DNA of 64,000 bases from Ptychodera flava (lineage: Eukaryota; Hemichordata; Enteropneusta; Ptychoderidae), in the NCBI RefSeq assembly GCF_041260155.1, contig NC_091942.1, forward strand, positions 5,750,501 to 5,814,500, in the 5' to 3' direction. A program made the position numbers and the translations under genes. The first letter of the stretch is position 1, and every line of letters begins with the position of its first letter. The notes below the pieces were generated by a model. The model was not told the origin of the DNA. It saw nothing but the letters and a program-made list of their open reading frames with translations, and searched no databases. Positions 37,201-49,559 of this stretch are shown here, one piece after another.

Positions 37201-40178
37201 TATAACGAGCATGAAGATTTCACAGCACTGCACGGTCTTTCCTTTCACATCTGTTGACAACCTTGGTATTCAGACAGGACATAAGAAACACTGGGCTCTC
37301 TATCATCACCCATGGAGCTCAACCGGAGTGGAATTTCAAATGGTGTGAAAGCGACATTAATCGGAAGTTCACATACTGTATTAGATTGGTTATTTTCATT
37401 CATGATCACCGACACCGTGGCATCCAGGAAGTTGGGGGTAAGTCAGTAAAGGAATCGCACAGCAGAGTGACCAGTGGTTGGTGACACAGATTAGCTTTAA
37501 TCCAGTTTAAGTATCTAACTTGGGGATTCCCCAACCCCTTGTAGAATAGGTCCACTCACCAAATAGGGATTAATTCACATCACGATGTTTGAGAAACCGG
37601 TGCCCTTGTTTGTTTTTCTCACTTAGTGATTATCCCAAACATCAAACATCTACAGAAGTACTGAAAACAGGTCAGTTCTGACAAGGGCGAAAATCAATCA
37701 CTGAACCCACAACAAAGTGGCAGAAACTATCCCGGCAGATAATTGAAGAGAATACAAACAACCTTGTCCTCATTTACTTGTGAATATATTTAATCTGAAT
37801 CATTTCTGTTTGTGTAAAGGAGTCTTCCTGCCGAGTTGCCACTCTCAAGACAGGAAATATTCTGGCTATCACAGAATCAGATCACCTTTGATGTGGTCTA
37901 TGCATGACCAATTACATTCAAATCAAAGACATTTTTTATCAGTTTCCAAAACACAGCAAATTCCAAAGCCCTCCTTCTTTTCACAGCAAACATTCATATC
38001 TTCTTTGGAAACAAACATAGAAAACTGATAAAGGACCTAGAACAGTTTCACGTGACTGGAAGCCCACGCAGTATGGTCTATTATTAACCCTTCGAGTGCT
38101 GTAATTTTTCCCACCAAAATTTAAAGTTCAACATTTTACAAGTTTGTATGATTTTTTTTTCAGTAATGTTTTGATACTTTTGGATGACATGGACGTCACA
38201 TTCCATTGGCAACAATTTTTTATCAAAATTTTGGCAAAAAACTAAACAAAAAAATGACTTGGGCAAAGATATTTTACAAAGGTGACAAAAATTGATTTTG
38301 GCGCGCAAAGGGTTTAGTCACAGAGCATGCCACTCCTGTTTCATTCTGATGTACAGAATTACGATGTATCATGCTGCAGCTCTGTGGCGCTCTGGGCGAA
38401 GGCATGGGCAATCACAATTCTATGGTGCTCAAAGCGACAGGCACCAAACCGTTAAAACAAAAAAGAAAAAAATAACAATGCAATAAAAAGAGAGGTTTCC
38501 CAGGCTATTTATAATCCACCCTCATTATCCAATTCTGTATATTTAACTGGAGATTAACACTAAACAAAGTCGGTGCATTTGTTCCTAGCTGCGGCAACTT
38601 TTGTACCCTGTACCTCCTCCCTGTAAGTCAACACTTTAGGCAACCACTAGCAATTGTGTTAATTATGCAAATTAGATTACGGCACATTCTCTCCATTCCA
38701 GACACGATTCAATTTTGCTTGCGGAATAATATCTAAAACAAAGAGCGTATTTTGTCGGGAGAATAATAGGAAAGAAAGAGAAGAAAGGGTCTTGCCATTG
38801 GCCACCCAGGGTAAGAAATAGAAACCACAAGATGATTGTTGTAACAGCTTATCCAGGGCTGTGTGGGAGTGAAAACTGGGATAATATCGCTCTTGTGTAG
38901 TTTGAATAGCTGAGAAAAATGACAAATATACGGTTCTAATTGATGCACACATTGTTGGAGTGGTCCACTTGACTTGCCTTTGTTACATGAAAATGAGACA
39001 ATGCAGAGCTACAGCTAACATTGCATGATTAGCCCACTTTTGAATTTTTAGTTCTTTTGATTCTAAATTGCAGGTATTTTTTTGTTTCAATAGGTGTTTA
39101 CACTCTGATGAGTTTTACCATGGTTTCTTTGTCCGTCGGCGAACCATAGATGCAGCAAGAGACATACAGGCTATCACGGCATCCCTACAATCTCCATGGC
39201 TCTGATGATGACACCCCTGACCTAAGACTACGATTTCTGACATCAGTTCAACTCCAACAGCGCCAGACCCAAGACTGGCATTTTGTAAAATTTCACTTTT
39301 GACAAAAAATCATTAAAAACTGATCCACTTAATCAGAAGTATGAGACAGTCTTCAACATTTGTCCATATTAACGTCTTAATTTTGATTCATTATTTCGTC
39401 CCACATTTCAGCAGCCTCATCTTGAAATTATACAAAAATGAAGGTGAAAGCAGCCAACACAATTTAATTCTGATTTTGCAAAACTAAGCAAAATTTAATG
39501 AAGTTACTGAAGCTGTTACTCGACGTGAAGTCAAGGAGGTCAAGTTCACTGGGCATCCTATCTGAATTGTCCAGAATGGATCATGTATAGTTCTGTGAAA
39601 ACCGTAGTCTCAAGTGAATTTGATAAAAAATTTGATCCTTGGAAATCCACATATCATCCAGAAATCCCCTGACTCTTTGCTAATTTCTTTTTCTTTGCAG
39701 AATGTTGCATTCTGCAAGTGAGGCATAGTTTGTGACTGAAGATAAAGTGTTTTTTATCAGATTTACGATGTGTTTGTAAATGGATTCCGAGCTTAAAAAA
39801 ATGGAACTAGGAAATATAAGCATGTGTGTACTCACCACATAATTCACATCCTGGTATCGAGGCCCCGTCGTCGCACAGCTGGCAATCCTTGCAGCCACCA
39901 AAGTTATCAGGAAAAAATCCCTTGGGGCAGTCTGGAACAGTGCTGGAAGCCTTACTGTCCTGTCCATGATGATCCTGCACCCTGCAGTTAGGGCAGTCGG
40001 CCTGATGTTCACATTCAGTGCAGCTTTTACACTTTCCAGACCAATCCACAAAGCTGTCAGGAGGGCATGCGACTTCCTGCTCAACATCAAGAGCGGCAGT
40101 CTTGCTCACAGGTAGAAAACCAGCGATCAGTGACAAACCTACAACTAGAGATAATTTACAACACACAGGTGAACCCAT
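30749..40178 (-). CDS. TNF-receptor-like type I membrane protein with two Fn14-like cysteine modules, four exons, 384 aa
   Basis: CDS is the complement of 39836-40178, 32335-32490, 31813-31977 and 30749-31239 (1155 nt). All introns are phase 1 with GT/AG sites. A signal peptide (about residues 1-29) precedes two six-cysteine modules, C38-C65 and C84-C114. Their spacing is C-x11-C-x2-C-x2-C-x5/8-C-x2-C, with DWSGKCKSC and NFGGCKDCQLC resembling the single module of Fn14/TNFRSF12A. A ~50-residue stalk, a helix at about 180-200 (LLGAGVIATIVLSF) and a ~180-residue basic, Ser/Gln/His-rich tail follow. There is no death domain and no obvious TRAF-binding PxQxE motif. The last residues VTIV fit a class I PDZ ligand. 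A TNF-superfamily receptor role is inferred from the cysteine pattern. An extra exon inside the 7.3-kb first intron cannot be excluded. Confidence 0.78.
31813..31977 (-). CDS. TNFR-like receptor exon 3, transmembrane
   Basis: 165 nt, phase 1-1: PLEQDDDVMYNYLLGAGVIA, TIVLSFIAIFLAYN, then the basic stop-transfer VTRGVRQQVHQGRRQ. Acceptor TTTCAG, donor GTGAGT. Confidence 0.85.
32335..32490 (-). CDS. TNFR-like receptor exon 2, extracellular stalk
   Basis: 156 nt, phase 1-1, VETASQVASGENLEVAEITT then APTLPLFIELPKLQALRNGH and SEISADALHAP. No cysteine. Acceptor CCTCAG, donor GTGAGA. Confidence 0.7.
33721..33810 (-). repeat. tRNA-like SINE remnant, copy 2
   Basis: On this strand ATGGCTAAGTGGTTCACACC, then GAGAGTCC, then GGAGAAATCTC resembles the 16.4-kb element. 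The A box TGGCTAAGTGG at 33780-33790 is clear; the B box is degraded. Confidence 0.45.
34500..34920 (+). repeat. Long pyrimidine-rich tract
   Basis: About 400 bp composed mostly of C and T on the plus strand (purine on the sense strand of the receptor intron), made of irregular CTCC, CCTC and TTCC units. It produces Ser/Pro/Leu-rich ORFs that are not genes. Confidence 0.85.
38088..38312. mobile_element. piggyBac-like MITE
   Basis: TTAA (38084-38087) precedes CCCTTCGAGTGCTG, and the right end GGCGCGCAAAGGG is followed by TTTA. TTAA plus CCCTTTGAG-type termini is typical of piggyBac-derived MITEs. The right target site has one mismatch to TTAA. Confidence 0.55.
39836..40178 (-). CDS. TNFR-like receptor exon 1, signal peptide and cysteine modules
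   Basis: 343 nt. Signal peptide MGSPVCCKLSLVVGLSLIAG then FLPVSKTAA. Twelve extracellular cysteines form two modules, CPPDSFVDWSGKCKSC/CEHQADCPNC and CPKGFFPDNFGGCKDC/CDDGASIPGCELC. Ends in phase 1 at donor GTGAGT. The ATG has an AAGATGG context. Confidence 0.82.
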
Positions 40179-42959
40179 CTTCTGCCAGTTTTGGAAAAAT
40201 CACAATTGTCAAGGATAGAGTACTTTTTTTCTTTGAATGGTGCAGAAAGGAATATTCCTGAGCTGTTCTTGATGTTGTAAAAACTGTAGCTCTGATTTCA
40301 ATCATAAAGTTGGCAAGTGTAAAATCTGAAATTGCAAGTGAGGACTGAGCTTGATGCACACACTCTGCGAGTCTTGGAGATTACTGATTGCTGAACAAAT
40401 GCCTTACAATAATATAATTGTACGTTTGCACACGTCGTTCATTACTTTATCGATGCAGAAAATCGATGCATCTTGAACCGAGTCACGGGATTGGCTTAAA
40501 GTGTTTTGTGAGGGGTGGGACTTTACCATCCTACAAGCGGGGGTGGGATGCGGCATGCGGAATCCATTCTGAAGGTCTCTCACTGATCTGTCAAAGGAGG
40601 GGTTTGTGTTGCGTACCGTGCTAAATCATTATTTTTTGGTGGTGGTTTTCGCTTTGTTTTTTTTTCAAATTCAGAAGTTGCGAGAACCACTCTCACTAAA
40701 ATATCACAAATTAACAAATTAAATCGAGAAAAAAACATTTGACTGACAAAATATTACGCATTACGCAGACAATAAAAACGGAGAAAATGTTTGATTTTGG
40801 TAAATGATGGTTTGATTTTCCAATCTTGCTGACAAAAAAATATCAAAAACACTCTTTTCAGATGTTTACTGAGAAAACGCTTTTGTATTCAATTGATGGG
40901 GCAGAATCAGTAAGGGTTCCCAGTCCCAGTACTGCGACTTTACCTATCCCGTCAATGACGTCGTCCCATCACCGGGGCGTGTATATCGCGGTTTCGGTAC
41001 AGTATATTCCGGGTCCCTGAAATCGTCACAATCATCGTCATAATATTTAATGAGATTAGCGTAAACAGTTATTTACTGTTTTGATGGCATGGCAACAACA
41101 GGAATTAATATTCATGAATGGGTAATAATTATTTACCGTGTCGTGTAGTACGTACATTGTAAATGCCTATACACCCACTTCCTGCTTGTTCAGAGTGGCG
41201 CCTATCAAACCACAGACAGATCCGCCACAACTCGATGTCACGTCAACTCATGTGCGGTCTTCCATAAACTTAAAACTAGTTCTTTGGATTGTAGACGTCT
41301 TCTGGTGACTTTGTACGTTCCAATAGTTGGTGTGGACATCACATTCCCGACAAAATATTCCATAGTACTTTCGAGGAGCTCCACTTTTTCTCCCACGTCG
41401 ACGACGTTGAAATGAGAGTGCGTACTTTGTACCGAGGCGACGAGTGTGTGTTATTTCTTTACTCAAATGTCCCAGCTGCGATCTTCAGGTGTTCATTTCG
41501 TACTATCCAGTCCTTCGGCCAGGTCCACAATTAGTTTAACAGAACTTTGCGGCGAAATTGCTATTTCTGTTGTAAAGTACGATGAAGAAAAAATATATGC
41601 TGCAATGCGTTAAAATGAATGGCAAGCTATTAGGCTACTTTCCAGTTTTGTAAAGAAAGAGTGATTTTGAATGACCATATTAGATTAAACGCATATATCG
41701 AAACGAAAAAGTCATTTTTCTGGGGGCCCGTTTCAGAAGAAGCAAAAACCTGTTCGCGATTAAAGGTGTGCAAGAGCGATTAATTGGCGGGGGAACAGGG
41801 TTTGTCTTGCTTGTTTTTGTTTTTCAGTTGTCTTATATACTTTTTGAAGAGGCAAATCTTTATGATTAACGGACGGGAAGATTGTATTCTTTCGCGGAGG
41901 GGGATTAAAAATTCGACTGTGAGTGGGGATTAAAGAGGCGAGAAAGCAGCATCTTGTTGCAGGAGGATGGCACTGGGATGCTTTTGAAATTCTGAGAGAG
42001 ATCTAAGGACTGAGCGTTCGATGTGGGGGAGTGGGGAGGCGGGAAAGAAGGGGGCGAGCGAGGACTTTCCATACATTAGCAGAAGAGAGATTGCAAATAG
42101 CTTTCACTCTACCCTTTAAATTTTAGTTTTATTCAAATACAGCTTTTTTACAAAAGAAACGCCCTGGATTACGCATCGGCTAGAACTCGGGGGTATTGTC
42201 TGATTCTGAATCGACAAGAACTCATGTTGAAGGTCACCCTCTCTTACTGTCTAGCAGAGAGATCTGTGGACGTACACTGAACTGCTATCTTGTTCGCAGT
42301 TGTCATTACTAAACCTTCCCAGTGTGGTTAGACCCCTATCGTGTTCCCTTGTGTACACATGGAAAGTGCTGTGTTAGCAAATTCAATTTACTTTTATGTA
42401 TAAATCAGGGAAGTGTTACTGCAGTTTTTGTCAGTTTCCAGAAACTTCCACAAAAGAATCTTTACAAAAGGCCATTTTTCAAAAAATCTTTTTAGAAAAG
42501 TAATGTTACCTAATTTAAAATTGAATCGCTAAAATTGTAAATGCTTCTTTACATAAAAAGCAATTGAAAATGCTGACCCAGCTAATTTGTGATCGTTCTC
42601 GACAAATAAATCATTATACATCTTCATTAACACCCACTCTTAACTTAAGTTTCTTTCTACATTTCAAATTGATTTTAAAGGAATGCTTTGCAAATCTATA
42701 CCGAAAAGAAATAACAATGCTTCATTCGTAACCAGCTCCACCTTTTATTGAAGGCTGAAATATGTCATAAAACAATGTGATCGTCGGCTGGATAAAATCA
42801 AAAGCTACGATGTAGATCTCAAAGGAAACAAAAACGGGAACACCTATTTCTCATTACAGTCATGAGCTGTCTTGTTAGTCACTGTTACCTGTGACTTGTA
42901 CAGCAAATGGCAGTCATGTTCGATGTCACCCAACTCCGGACAACCCTTGTTGTTTTAAT

Positions 42960-43125
42960 ACATTTGAATTCTATCCCGGACCGGAATTCACATGTCAGCA
43001 ATTAATGACGATGCCTTCTATAGGCTCAGTTGACAACCTGAATACTGTGTATCCATACATGCTTTGGGAGTAGAACAAGAAGTTTTGGCTAACATTAAAA
43101 AAAGGGAAAAAGATAATCAAAATAC
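42960..43125 (+). repeat. Duplicated block, copy A
   Basis: TTTGAATTCTATCCCGGACC through GGCTCAGTTGACAACCTGAA and TACTGTGTATCCATACATGC aligns with 47614-47775. A short ORF here is not preserved in the partner copy, so it is not treated as coding. Confidence 0.75.
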
Positions 43126-44048
43126 AGCTAATTGCTCGAGTACAAAACATTCAAGACACTTCCCCGAACTTCCTTTGATTTAAACTACAGTCACCGTGAC
43201 GAAGAGGCCATACACCAAAACCCCGTCACAAAAGAAACCATTAATTTGGTGCCTGGTCTTCGAAAAAATATTTTCTCTGGCTTTCTGAGACTATGAAAGA
43301 AAACATTAACAAACGTCGCTTTGCAAAAGTTCCTTTACAAAAAGCCCGAAACTAATTTGTGGACAAGTCCGTCAATATTGACATTACAAAAACTACAAGA
43401 AAATGAGCCATTGACGTCACCAATACAGACAGTCGGTTAGATAAAGGTGTCAAGTGCAAGTCCGATACAGAAGACCATTGCACTCTGGCTTCCCTATTTA
43501 CTTTGGAAGTTTAAACTCCAGTTTTCAACAAAAAGACAACCCTTTGACTTCCCTATTTACATTAGAAACTCTAGTTTTCAACACCGCGACAATGGAGGGT
43601 CGAAATTGAGTTATTTAAGTGTCAATTGAGCCGATCGACCAAGAAACTAAGGATAAATCCGTTAACTGGTGTAAATGATTAGTTGCCGGGACGTGTTCTA
43701 GTAATTGGCTTTGCAGCTGAATTCCACTCTAACGGTTGCTCTTGGAAAAGGATTGCCCTTCTTTTCATTTCCAACTGATGAATAGCCTCTGATTTGCTGC
43801 CACGCCTCGTGAACGCTTCCACACAGACCAGCGACGAATACAATAAAGAGACAAATTGTCGGGGAGCTTTCATGTGTACGTAGTTGGATTAGCTAAGTCT
43901 TCGAATTCTTGTCGGATTATGATTAAGCCTTAGATAACTACCAGAACTCGTTGTCTGGGGACAAAAATTGAATCGAATTCACGCTGTCGTTACGGATATC
44001 GTTTGATGCATTATGTAAAATAACACATTACCATGCATATTTACATGT

Positions 44049-44052
<4 letters not shown>

Positions 44053-44135
<83 letters not shown>

Positions 44136-44147
44136 ATATATATATGT
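44053..44147. repeat. (TA)n microsatellite
   Basis: About 95 bp of nearly pure TA. It is followed about 165 bp later by a second tract. Confidence 0.97.
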
Positions 44148-44312
44148 ATATGTACACAGATGTGTTCGTGGGAAATTACAGTGCTCGATGCGAAAGCAGA
44201 ACCTTATAGGTAATAACACAAATTGCTTCAAGTAACAAAGTAACAATATCTGCAGGATGCATGGATCTGAAGGGAAGAGATATAATATCATTACTTTGTA
44301 CTTGAAGTAGTG

Positions 44313-44367
<55 letters not shown>
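44313..44367. repeat. (TA)n microsatellite, second tract
   Basis: About 55 bp of TA. Between the two tracts, GCTTCAAGTAACAAAGTAA (about 44224-44242) and TTACTTTGTACTTGAAGTAG (about 44291-44310) form an imperfect inverted repeat. Confidence 0.97.
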
Positions 44368-44368
<1 letters not shown>

Positions 44369-47300
44369 TAAAAATGAAAACATTTCAAGTATTTTTAGTA
44401 CGTATTACTTGAGTTTCACGCATTCACACGATCATAAGATGTACATAGATTTTACTTCATATTTCTTTGGGTGCTTACATCAATACATCAAGTAGGGCTA
44501 AACCATGTCACCTTTGATGATCGGTCAGAATCATTGATAAGTCTTCTCATCGACTGTGCACAAATACTTATTTGCGGTCAGTGCGGCCATCCTATTGGCC
44601 AAAGTTTTATATACTCTCGTAGAATTTAGGGACTCCGGTGTGATTGAATATAAATGTTGAAATTCAAGGCATTCACTAATTGCATCGCCAGCAAAAATAT
44701 GAAAGCGGTTATCATGTATGGCATTCCCTTTACCATGACACTCAGTCTCTGTACCGTGATGAGGTAGGTTTCTGATCCTGACACTGCCCTACATACGTCA
44801 TGTTGAGTGGCACATTGCTTAAATATCTCGCGACCAACATACACGTCGGCGTGCAGTCAACCATACGTGCCCACTCTTTCCAGTCCCGAGGCCGGGGAAG
44901 AAGAAAGCTTTAGGCTGTCAAATTGTCACAATTGTCATGTCTAAGACAATTCATTGGTTACTTTCTCTTTTCTTTCACGGAATAAGTACCTTTCACGAAT
45001 GTCCTTATAACAGTATCATTTACAAAGGGTCTAGCCTACCCACGTTACCACGTGTGCGGTCTATCGAAACTCGTCTTTTAATAGTCTCGCCTTTTAACGG
45101 GTTTGGAATTTTCGTCTCTAAACTATATTTAATCGCAAATTGATGATCACATCGTCATGAGTTCCAGTAACTACTGCTAGCGTTCAGGAGAATACTGTTT
45201 TTTTTTATCTTGCCGATATACGGTAACGTTGAAGTCCTCTTGCAATCTTGTACACCTGGCGACTGGCGGGGTCCATCTCTCAACGACAGACACACTACTG
45301 AAAAAGTCTACGCTCTGCTCGGAAGTTTGGCATTCCTGAAACCACTAGTTTCTTTTCATCTGTATCAACCACCATTTCTAACAAGGGAATGCGTCCCTGA
45401 TTAGCTGGTATTCCTGGGATATCTGTCCGCCACGGAAAAATTTCCTTTGAATTCGATAGTTTTATGAACGGCTAGCTTTTGTTTGCGCGCTAAATCATAC
45501 CTGGGGCAACCGATCTCTGATGATCCGTGTTACGTCACGCCGTGGTGGGGCGTCCTGCTGAGTCACAATTGAAAATGAAATTGCGCGGGAATTACCCGTT
45601 GTTTGGTCACAGTGCTGTACCAACCAGTGACCTATCAAGAAGTTTTGACAACTTCCAACACTGCCAAGGGCGCACGTTGTGTATTTTCACTGCCCATAGT
45701 GATCGTTCACAAATTTATCAAAACAAATACGGGATGTGGATGATAGGAGTCTAGAGACATCCTTCCGGCTTATAGCTCTATGTTTGTGTAAAGACAACGC
45801 AATAATTAATTACATGGCTAAACACCCAAAAGTACGAACGAGATCGTGCTGTACAAGACAGACTTAGCGAGATATCAAACCAAGTATAGAGACATATGCA
45901 AACATATAGAGCTACACATCGGAGGTAGGCCTATCGAGAGAGATGAAACATCAGGACAGACAAAGAGTAACGGACAGACAGACAGACAAAGACAGGCTGC
46001 AGACAGGGGTACGTTACTTAGACTACAGTCTCCCACGAACTACTCTGATTTCGGGGAGCATCCAGCTGGCCGGACAAGAGACCTTTGCGAGCGAAGATGG
46101 AGTTACAGGTGATGATAGAAACAGACACAATGACTTGGAGAAATTCATACAAAACGATTGTATGTTGATGCACGACAAAGGTGTGTGTCAGAGATATTTA
46201 ACATGTCTCGTATTACTACACATAAAATGGTTTCGATAATTCAAAAGTTTATAAGTACGTTCGTTCAGTCTGTGAATCCATACTTCGGACAACCATTTCC
46301 GTACACTATAAGGCTGATTTCTTAAAATATGCCTGGGTTGACCATTAACTAAGAAGCCTGACAATGTCGGAGAATGACGAGCAATTTGCGTGAAATGAGG
46401 CCGAGTATGCAAAGGTATTGACTTCTGGAACTTAAATAATACCGATATGGACGTGACGACATGATATATGTTTAGGTTAAGAACCTAAAGGCACTGTTCT
46501 CGATCCCTGGGATCGCCTTTGTTCTAGTCTGAAAGAGGATTATGGAGGTGTGATAGCCTTTTGTTTTCCATTGAAATTGTATCTGGTGGGTAAATTTTCT
46601 GATGAGACAATCCGGTGCCAACACAGGCCTTTCAATGCAGATATGTTTTGATTAGTGTTCCTGTGAAAGACTGTATAGTCAATCCACTGATAACATTAAT
46701 CGTCGGCGGAGAAACGCAATTAAAACAAATTCACAATTACATAGTAATCATCAAATAACCTCAATAGCAAATAAACTTTATTTCATCTTAAATATTTTCT
46801 TACATTTGCCATTACTATAAATGTTCTGAATGACGTTGATGCGGTTATAGGCAATAATAAAACGTTGACACTACTCCGTTACAAACGGAGTATTGCTGGA
46901 TTCTTGACATGCCTCGGGTTTTGTCAACGTACTGTCCGCAGTCGCGTCAGACATGCCTGTCTCACACAAAGTAATGATGTTGACATAATTCTGACGTATG
47001 TAAAAGTTTACTTACCTGATCTTAATAGATCTATAATGTCTTAATAACTTCCTCGATTAATATCAGCACCAAACTCAAAGCATCTTCCGCTCCACTGTGC
47101 ATGCCTGAAGCTGCTAAACGCAAACAGTTTTAATGAAAGGACAGTAGCTGTAACTTCCGTAACTGACGATAGTTTGAATGCAGTGTCAGGTTGGTCTAGC
47201 AACACTCTGTATATCGATAAGGGCAACTGCTTGTACCTGTTATCCATTCAGCAGTTGTATCTATGATTCATTACTCATCTATGTCTGGTACTCAACCAGC

Positions 47301-47613
47301 GAACTGAACCAAGTATGCCAAGGTATGCGTAGTATGTAAACTTTAATCGCCATGTGAACAAATCAAATTGTGTTACATCAAACAGTCACAATATTGAAAG
47401 AAGGCATATATTTTGGGTGTCAAGTACGAGCCACCCATACGCATTGAGTTTTAAGAGGGCCGTTCTAGCTGTAACTATTGATAATTTGTTCACTATTTTT
47501 GTTTAAATTTGTTGATTGCAAGTTCTTGCTCTACTAGCCAAAGTATGTTACAACACATACCATTCCGCTTGTCAACGCAGCGTCTGCAGGTTTAAAATGC
47601 ACAGTTATTGTTT

Positions 47614-47775
47614 ACGTTTGAATTCTAGTCTGGACCAGAATCCACCGGTTAACAATAACAGTGCACTCTACATTTGTACAGGCTGAGTTGAAAAGCTGAA
47701 TACTGTGTAAATCAGTATGCTGTGGAGAGTAGAAAAAGCAACTGTAGTTGATATCAAAAACAAAATTAGTGAAAA
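47614..47775 (+). repeat. Duplicated block, copy B
   Basis: Partner of 42960-43125, same orientation: TTTGAATTCTAGTCTGGACC, GGCTGAGTTGAAAAGCTGAA, TACTGTGTAAATCAGTATGC. Roughly 75-80% identical by eye. Confidence 0.75.
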
Positions 47776-48668
47776 CAAATCATCAAAATTTACATCTTCT
47801 GACCCTTTAATACGATGATTTTCTCCGTAAGCTTAACACGTTTAAAATTTTTCAGCGCCCTCCGTGAACGTTCTAACCTGTACAATTTTATCTAAAATTG
47901 TCTACATCTTTCATTTTTTACCGTTCCTTTACTTTTACTATACGCGATTTAATCACTGCAATCTACTTAGTGTTTAGTATTATTGTTGTCCGTTCTGCAT
48001 TCCCGTCAATCTTCAGCATCCACACCCATTGAATTATATTCTTTTGGTACTTTCAGATCAATCCTCAGAAGAAATAATACTTTTAACCTATTAATTTACT
48101 CTCGGATGACCCGACATACCAGAGTCTTTCACGCTGTTCTGTAACACAAAACCTTATAAAATAGTCACCATAAGATGATAATTGCAGTCTCAACATCATA
48201 ATTACAATCGATATTTAACTTGATTGAACAAATATTCCTATTAATACTACATTGTTAAATGTGGTCTCTCCAGAAATAAAAAAAATCATGACACTCGCAG
48301 CACAATGATTTCCGAAGAAATGGGCCGACATCGTCAGTCAAATAAGGTGTCGAAGTGACAGACGCCCTCTAAGGTCAGCAGTGCTCATACGTGTTTCATG
48401 TTTCTTTTAACAGGTAGCATTTCAGCAATTATTGACATTTCCTAATCGTGCGATTTTCTATGCTTTCTGAAACGATATCGAAGTGGTCAGGTACATTTAC
48501 TTTAGTAACACCGTGATACAGTCACTTTCTCCTGAAACTGGGTGAATGCACAGTAAACGAAAGTGAACTCAGTGTTTTTTGGACTGGTGGCGCACGACAC
48601 AATGATAAGGCGAAATCACAAGGGCATCTTGTGAACTGTAAACCGACAGAGATTGAAAGGTTCCTTAC

Positions 48669-48798
48669 TTCTCCTTCGGTACGATCGTCAATATCTTCAA
48701 AAAAGGCACCAAAACCCTGGCTCACGACGTTGAACTTGCCATAATGTATGTTTACAATTCCAATGCGATTAGCCTTTCTATCAAAGATATAGAATATT
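48669..48798 (-). CDS. Candidate internal exon, unrecognised
   Basis: Acceptor-like TATGTTTAG and donor GTAAGG bracket 130 nt with one open frame: IFYIFDRKANRIGIVNIHYG then KFNVVSQGFGAFFEDIDDRT and EGE (phase 2 to 0). The peptide looks protein-like, but I recognise no family and found no partner exons. It may be a chance ORF. Confidence 0.2.
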
Positions 48799-49559
48799 CT
48801 AAACATATAAGTTAAAAATGAATTTTTTTATTAGAAGTAATATCTCTTCATGACCCTGATACTGCATGTCGATTGCAGTTATCACTGCAATAATCAAGAA
48901 ACCAAGATTTTCCAGCTGGGATTATCTGATCAAGAAGTTAGCTATAAAACTTGCGCAAATACATTTAATCTATTATCGAAACCACGACAATAATCATGGA
49001 CTGAATTATCTAGGTGGGATTATGTAGGTGGAGTTGGCGAGCCCCTAAAACCGGTTAGTCATCTCTATCGCATTCTTTAGGGAGGGAAACGTCAGATCCT
49101 ACAACGCTAGCATTGTGTATCCCCTTAACTGCCCTAACAACGGTCATCATCAATATCTGTAATAGGTCACGTGTTGATAAATTGACACAGTAGATAGCGA
49201 GTTGCCCCGATCCGCAAATGTTTAATGTGTCTTTACATCATTTGACTTCGACAGCTGCAGGTTTAAAACTTGATCTTTTACAGCCAAAATTTGATTTTTG
49301 TTATTTTTACAGAACAACTTTACATGCATTTCAACATCATGTACATATGCATTTCAACATCATGTAAACAATATGTTAAAGACGCCCACTTTACATGTGA
49401 CGCAACATAAATAAATATACAAACTGTTGTTTTTTCATGCTTTCACTTCATCAGCATTTGTCAAATAGAAGTGAACTTTTCCACGATCAATGCGTCCTCT
49501 GTCAGCATCAGTGAACATGCAGAGACTGTATTTATTTACTCATTTATTTATTTTCCATT

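Larger units (their letters stand above)
32491..39835. other. TNFR-like receptor intron 1 (7.3 kb)
   Basis: No further cysteine-rich exon is evident. It contains a SINE remnant (33721-33810), a 400-bp pyrimidine-rich tract (34500-34920) and a piggyBac-like MITE (38088-38312). The rest is AT-rich with no recognisable content. Confidence 0.6.

Noticed and set aside
41248..41466. 72-aa Arg-rich minus-strand ORF
   Set aside because: No family resemblance and no splice or promoter context.
42891..43073. 60-aa Cys/Pro-containing ORF
   Set aside because: It lies in a duplicated block whose other copy (47.6 kb) has stops in the matching frame, so the frame is not maintained.
43679..43873. 64-aa ORF starting with a signal-like MKAPRQFVSLLYSSLVCVEA
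   Set aside because: The hydrophobic part is weak, and there is no promoter, splice partner or recognisable family.
44626..44738. Minus-strand MVKGMPYMITAFIFLLAMQL signal-like segment with a GTGAAT donor
   Set aside because: It could be a first exon, but no compatible second exon was found, so it is not reported as a gene.
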